From Anastatus disparis (lineage: Eukaryota > Arthropoda > Insecta > Hymenoptera > Eupelmidae), in the NCBI GenBank assembly GCA_017163975.1, contig JAFFSR010000090.1, positions 565,501 to 629,500 of the forward strand: DNA of 64,000 bases, in the 5' to 3' direction. A program made the translations under genes and the position numbers. This document shows, piece by piece, positions 60,891-64,000 of this stretch; positions within the stretch are counted from its first letter, which is position 1, and each line of letters starts with the position of its first letter. Under the pieces are notes generated by a model. That model was not told where the DNA came from, searched no databases, and was given only the letters and a program-made list of their open reading frames with translations.

Positions 60891-61200
60891 ATTACAAATA
60901 ATTCTGATGTTTATTTATATGGAAAAAAATGAAATTTATTTTTAAACTATTGTTGATCGATAAAGAAGGTCTAAAGCAAACCCTTGAAAATTTTGTTTTA
61001 TAATTGGTCATTTATTTTTGTTGTTTTCTAATCTAAATTTCAACTTTATTATATATTGTTTCATTAAACGAATTTTTAAATTAGAGTTTGCGATGCGAGA
61101 ATTCCGGTAAAGTTAATAATTGCTTTTATTTTGATTCAATGTATTAAATCTACTGTTGAGCCGATTCTCATATGCAAAAATCGGTGTATCAAAAGAATTA
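60891..61200. other. spacer, no gene recognised
   Basis: AT-rich sequence without ORF or repeat. Confidence 0.4.
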
Positions 61201-61209
61201 AGTTTAAGG

Positions 61210-62760
61210 GCGCCAGATACACCACCAACTAGCTAGCCGTCAGCACGAGTCTCAAGCGGCCTTGGATCGGGAGGTGGCTCGTTTCGTATAGAATTCTTGT
61301 CTGAAATGGGAGGGGGAGAACACACAGAAACTTTTAATTTAATTTCACTTAAATATAAGAACTTTATTTTAGTTTATAATCTGTCTTAATAAATCTTATT
61401 TGATTTCTACCTACTCGCGCTCTCTCATATCCCACACACACACAAGATTATATTTTATTATCAAAAAAAATGCTATATTAATCGTTATGCTAATCAAAAA
61501 AAAATTTTCAATTTACTTAAAGTCTCTATTCATGTAAAGGTTTCAAAAAAAAAAATTTTTATATATATTCTACGTAAATCACAAATTCGTAATCTAAAAT
61601 GGCGGTCTTCCGGTGGCCATTTAGTTCGCTTCGCGTCTCTCTCTCTCTCTCTCACGGCGCTCAATACGCGGCCACGCGTTACCAGAACAAATTTTTGTCT
61701 TTTTTATCACTATCTATTTTTATTCGCCCAACCGGCAATTTAAACGCGTCTCACCGGTCTAGATTTAATTTTGCTAACACGTGCTCGCGTAACACACACA
61801 CTCCGGCACTCACGGTCTAATTTAAATTTTAATCTTCTTAATACAAATCTTTATTTCAATTTTAGTACAATTTGCGCACAAAAAGAATTTTGTTTTAAAC
61901 GCACGTCAAATTCAAATAAATAAGAAATTTTCACTTAGTTAATCAATCGGAATTTTATACACTTTTACGCTTAATACGAAAGTTAAGTTTTCTTTTCGTC
62001 AAATTACAACAATTTAAATCCGAATTTTCGACATAAAAAGAGGAAATCTTTGACTATTCACTTCGCGCACTATCAAGGAATTTCGTAAAACCACTTCACT
62101 GACTCTACAGTCAATCGGCGAGAGCCGTTGACTTACAAAGAAATGAGCGAAAATTTCTGGGCGCAGCCCACTCACCGTTGCTGAAATTTCAGTCTCCTTG
62201 GGTCGATACAGTCGACGATAACCAGGATGTAGAAGCTGCGACGGGCTGGTGCTGGCGATAATGGCGGCGGTCTCTCGATCTTTCTCTCTCTTTTGCTCTC
62301 TGGGTCGCTACCGGCGACGTCCAGGGTTCGTCTCCGCTCGTCTCTCTCTCTCCGGACTCCTTGTTTTCTCCCAATAATCTCTCCTTCAGCAACACACGAA
62401 AGAAAAAGAAAAACTGTTTAATTTGAGCGGTGTCACGAAAGAAAAAAACTATTTTGTCGAGCAGCAAGCTAAAGCGTCCGATGTGGCACGAGGTCGACAG
62501 TCGAATAATTCTTTCTTATGGCTACTTCCTTCTTCTTCGCTATTACTCTTATCGTTTATCTTTTTCTAATCCTTTCTCCACCAATTACTGCCTTTCATTT
62601 CTATTCTATAATTTTAATTGGCTCTTTGTCATTTCCTGTATTAAAGAGGGCCCTGTGTTCGAATCCGCTTTGACAGGCGCCTCTATGCTGCTTCCCTCTA
62701 TACATATATAAAGAACGTACATATATATATAGAATATGCGATGTCTAGAGAGAAACGTCT

Positions 62761-62797
<37 letters not shown>

Positions 62798-63365
62798 AGC
62801 ACACATATATGTATATGCGGCTTAGTCTGTTCTCATAGAAGGGAGATTACTTGTAGGTCCCCTCTCCACTTCTTTTCTATCTTCATTTACTCCTACTCTC
62901 TCTCTCTCATCGCTTAATGCGCAAGAGATCGACGCGCCAGCACTTGAGATTCGTTCCTTTAACGCGCAAATCTCCCCATCTCTTTTACTCTTTACCGCTG
63001 TCTCACTCTTCTCTCTTCTAAGTCTTCTTCGTGGTACGGTGACTCCTAGCGCACGCGCAGTCGCTTACATGTATTCCTATGTACGCTATCGCTCAACAGG
63101 CTGCTATAGCAGCACCGGCGTTCATATACAGGGGCTCTCGATGTATAGGTAATGGCTGCCGCGTGCGTCTGCTACTCATGTGTCGTTGTCGTCGTCTCGT
63201 AATACCGGTAAACAAAAAAAATAATCTCGTTAATTAACTATTTTCTTTTTATTAATTTAACGTGCGCCCGGGTCGGTAGTTTCGTTGGTGGTGTTTCATA
63301 GTGCTGAGTGGGGAAAGTGCAATAAATAAATTCTTTATTTATTTATAGTGGCGTACCACGTCACA
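61210..63365 (-). mobile_element. candidate long LTR of a minus-strand retroelement
   Basis: On the minus strand a purine tract (TAGGGGGGGAGAG, 63368-63380) is followed by TGTGACGTGGTACGCCAC at 63365, the usual layout of polypurine tract and LTR start. The stretch is GC-richer, with CT/GA tracts, (TA)n at 62760-62795 and no ORF with domain character. Near the other end TGGCGCCC occurs (61208-61215 region), which could mark a primer-binding site, but a 3' LTR should not be followed by one. Alternatively this is a host 5' region. Boundaries are tentative. Confidence 0.25.
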
Positions 63366-63856
63366 AACTCTCCCCCCCTAAGCTGGACATATGCCAGAGT
63401 TGACTGCTTACAATTTTTATGCTCGCGTTACACACCAACGACTCTCGCCACCGATCCGTTCACAGGTTACAATATTCAATTTTCTTAAATTTATTACACC
63501 TTCACTATCACCATTAATGTTCCCAGAAATTACGCTTACTTAGTTACTAATTCATGCATTGTTTACTGTATATATAATTTTCTAACGCGAAGGTTATTGG
63601 GTGGGGTTAGGTTGGGTTAGAGGGTTTTGGGTATTTTTAGGATATGACTACGTACAATAAAATTAAGTAGATATATATGGGTATTAGTAAAACAATACAA
63701 AAAAAATTATTTAGGATCTTAACTCACTATCTAAAAATTCTCAGTGCTCTTGGTCTTAAATACTCCTTGTTCTCTTCACGGTCGTCTCCTTCTTTTTTAC
63801 TCCCTGGTCAACCCCAATCCCTATTAATTTTCCCCTTTTCTTTCTCTTCTTTACTC
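63366..63856. other. sequence between the purine tract and the edge ORF
   Basis: Contains GGGTTAGGTTGGGTTAG (63604-63621) and pyrimidine-rich DNA at 63780-63875. No gene. Confidence 0.35.
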
Positions 63857-64000
63857 TTCTTTCTCTCTCCTTAACCTTCGTTGCTCCCGAATCATGCTAG
63901 TGATGATTCGAACTCGGGTAGCAACACTGAGTCCCGTTAAGGTCTCAACGAGACGCAGCATTCGGGTGATCAGTCGCTTCTCTAAGACGTCCTGGAGGAT
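63857..64000 (-). CDS. C-terminal end of an unknown minus-strand ORF (enters from right edge)
   Basis: From the right window edge a minus-strand frame is open for about 47 codons to TAA near 63857. It contains VLEKRLITRMLRLVETL and ITSMIREQRRLRREKEE, a helical, strongly basic tail. It lies ~490 bases upstream (in its own direction) of the purine tract, so it could be the end of a retroelement ORF. No domain is recognisable; a chance ORF cannot be excluded. Confidence 0.3.

Noticed and set aside
61599..62711. ORFs of 73-93 codons in the GC-richer right end
   Set aside because: Low-complexity CT/GA tracts and no domain; more likely LTR or untranslated sequence.
63604..63621. TTAGG-like telomeric motif GGGTTAGGTTGGGTTAG
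   Set aside because: Too short and irregular for an insect telomere array; likely chance or a small interstitial trace.

Overview
This is an AT-rich eukaryotic nuclear window with spliced genes, tRNA-derived SINEs, retrotransposon and DDE-transposon remnants, long TA/TG microsatellites and very many inverted repeats. The TE protein families suggest an arthropod, most likely an insect; I cannot name the species. Almost all of the window is mobile or repetitive DNA. Only one convincing host gene is present: the 3' end of an R3HCC1-like gene (R3H and coiled-coil protein 1-like), plus strand, three exons at 17333-18262.

Layout. 1-240: half of a TTAA-flanked MITE. 250-2427: minus-strand gag-like remnant split by a 1.34-kb fold-back element. 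2677-2925: ~29-bp tandem repeats. 2944-4800: plus-strand gag-protease remnant with about ten zinc knuckles. 5752-7000: long-TIR element. 8500-9335: microsatellites. 9681-10995: AGCTAA-array element bounded by (TA)n. 11786-13242: fold-back built of CACGTGG palindromes. 15614-15987: TTAA MITE. 16535-16975: decayed TE ORF. 17333-18262: host gene. 18971-26464: nested long-TIR element holding a second element (20103-24797) made of TAGCGTACGCTA palindromes, itself interrupted twice, plus an LTR-like segment. 27167-44862: 17.7-kb inverted-repeat element carrying a DDE/SWIM-finger transposase pseudogene (28320-30443) and a nested 10.8-kb transposon (33072-43838) with ~1.6-kb TIRs and a nearly intact multi-exon transposase gene (35236-39786). 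44950-45290: GAGATCTC palindrome array. 46861-58513: 11.65-kb fold-back with a perfect 8-bp target duplication (TGAAAAAG), containing a 160-bp tandem array, a SINE with a 14-bp target duplication, two TTAA MITEs and a large degenerate satellite. 58750-60890: palindrome-array elements and a TA-flanked CACTGCAAA element. 61200-64000: more GC-rich, with a possible 3' end of a minus-strand LTR element.

Two themes stand out. First, several unrelated fold-back elements consist of iterated short palindromes, three of them sharing the terminus CCCTACTG...CAGTAGGG. Second, the large inverted repeats record insertion order: one arm often preserves the empty site of an insertion in the other arm. Both autonomous-type transposase genes carry stops or frameshifts, so the copies seen here look inactive. 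All similarity and family calls are from reading the sequence; no database search was run.
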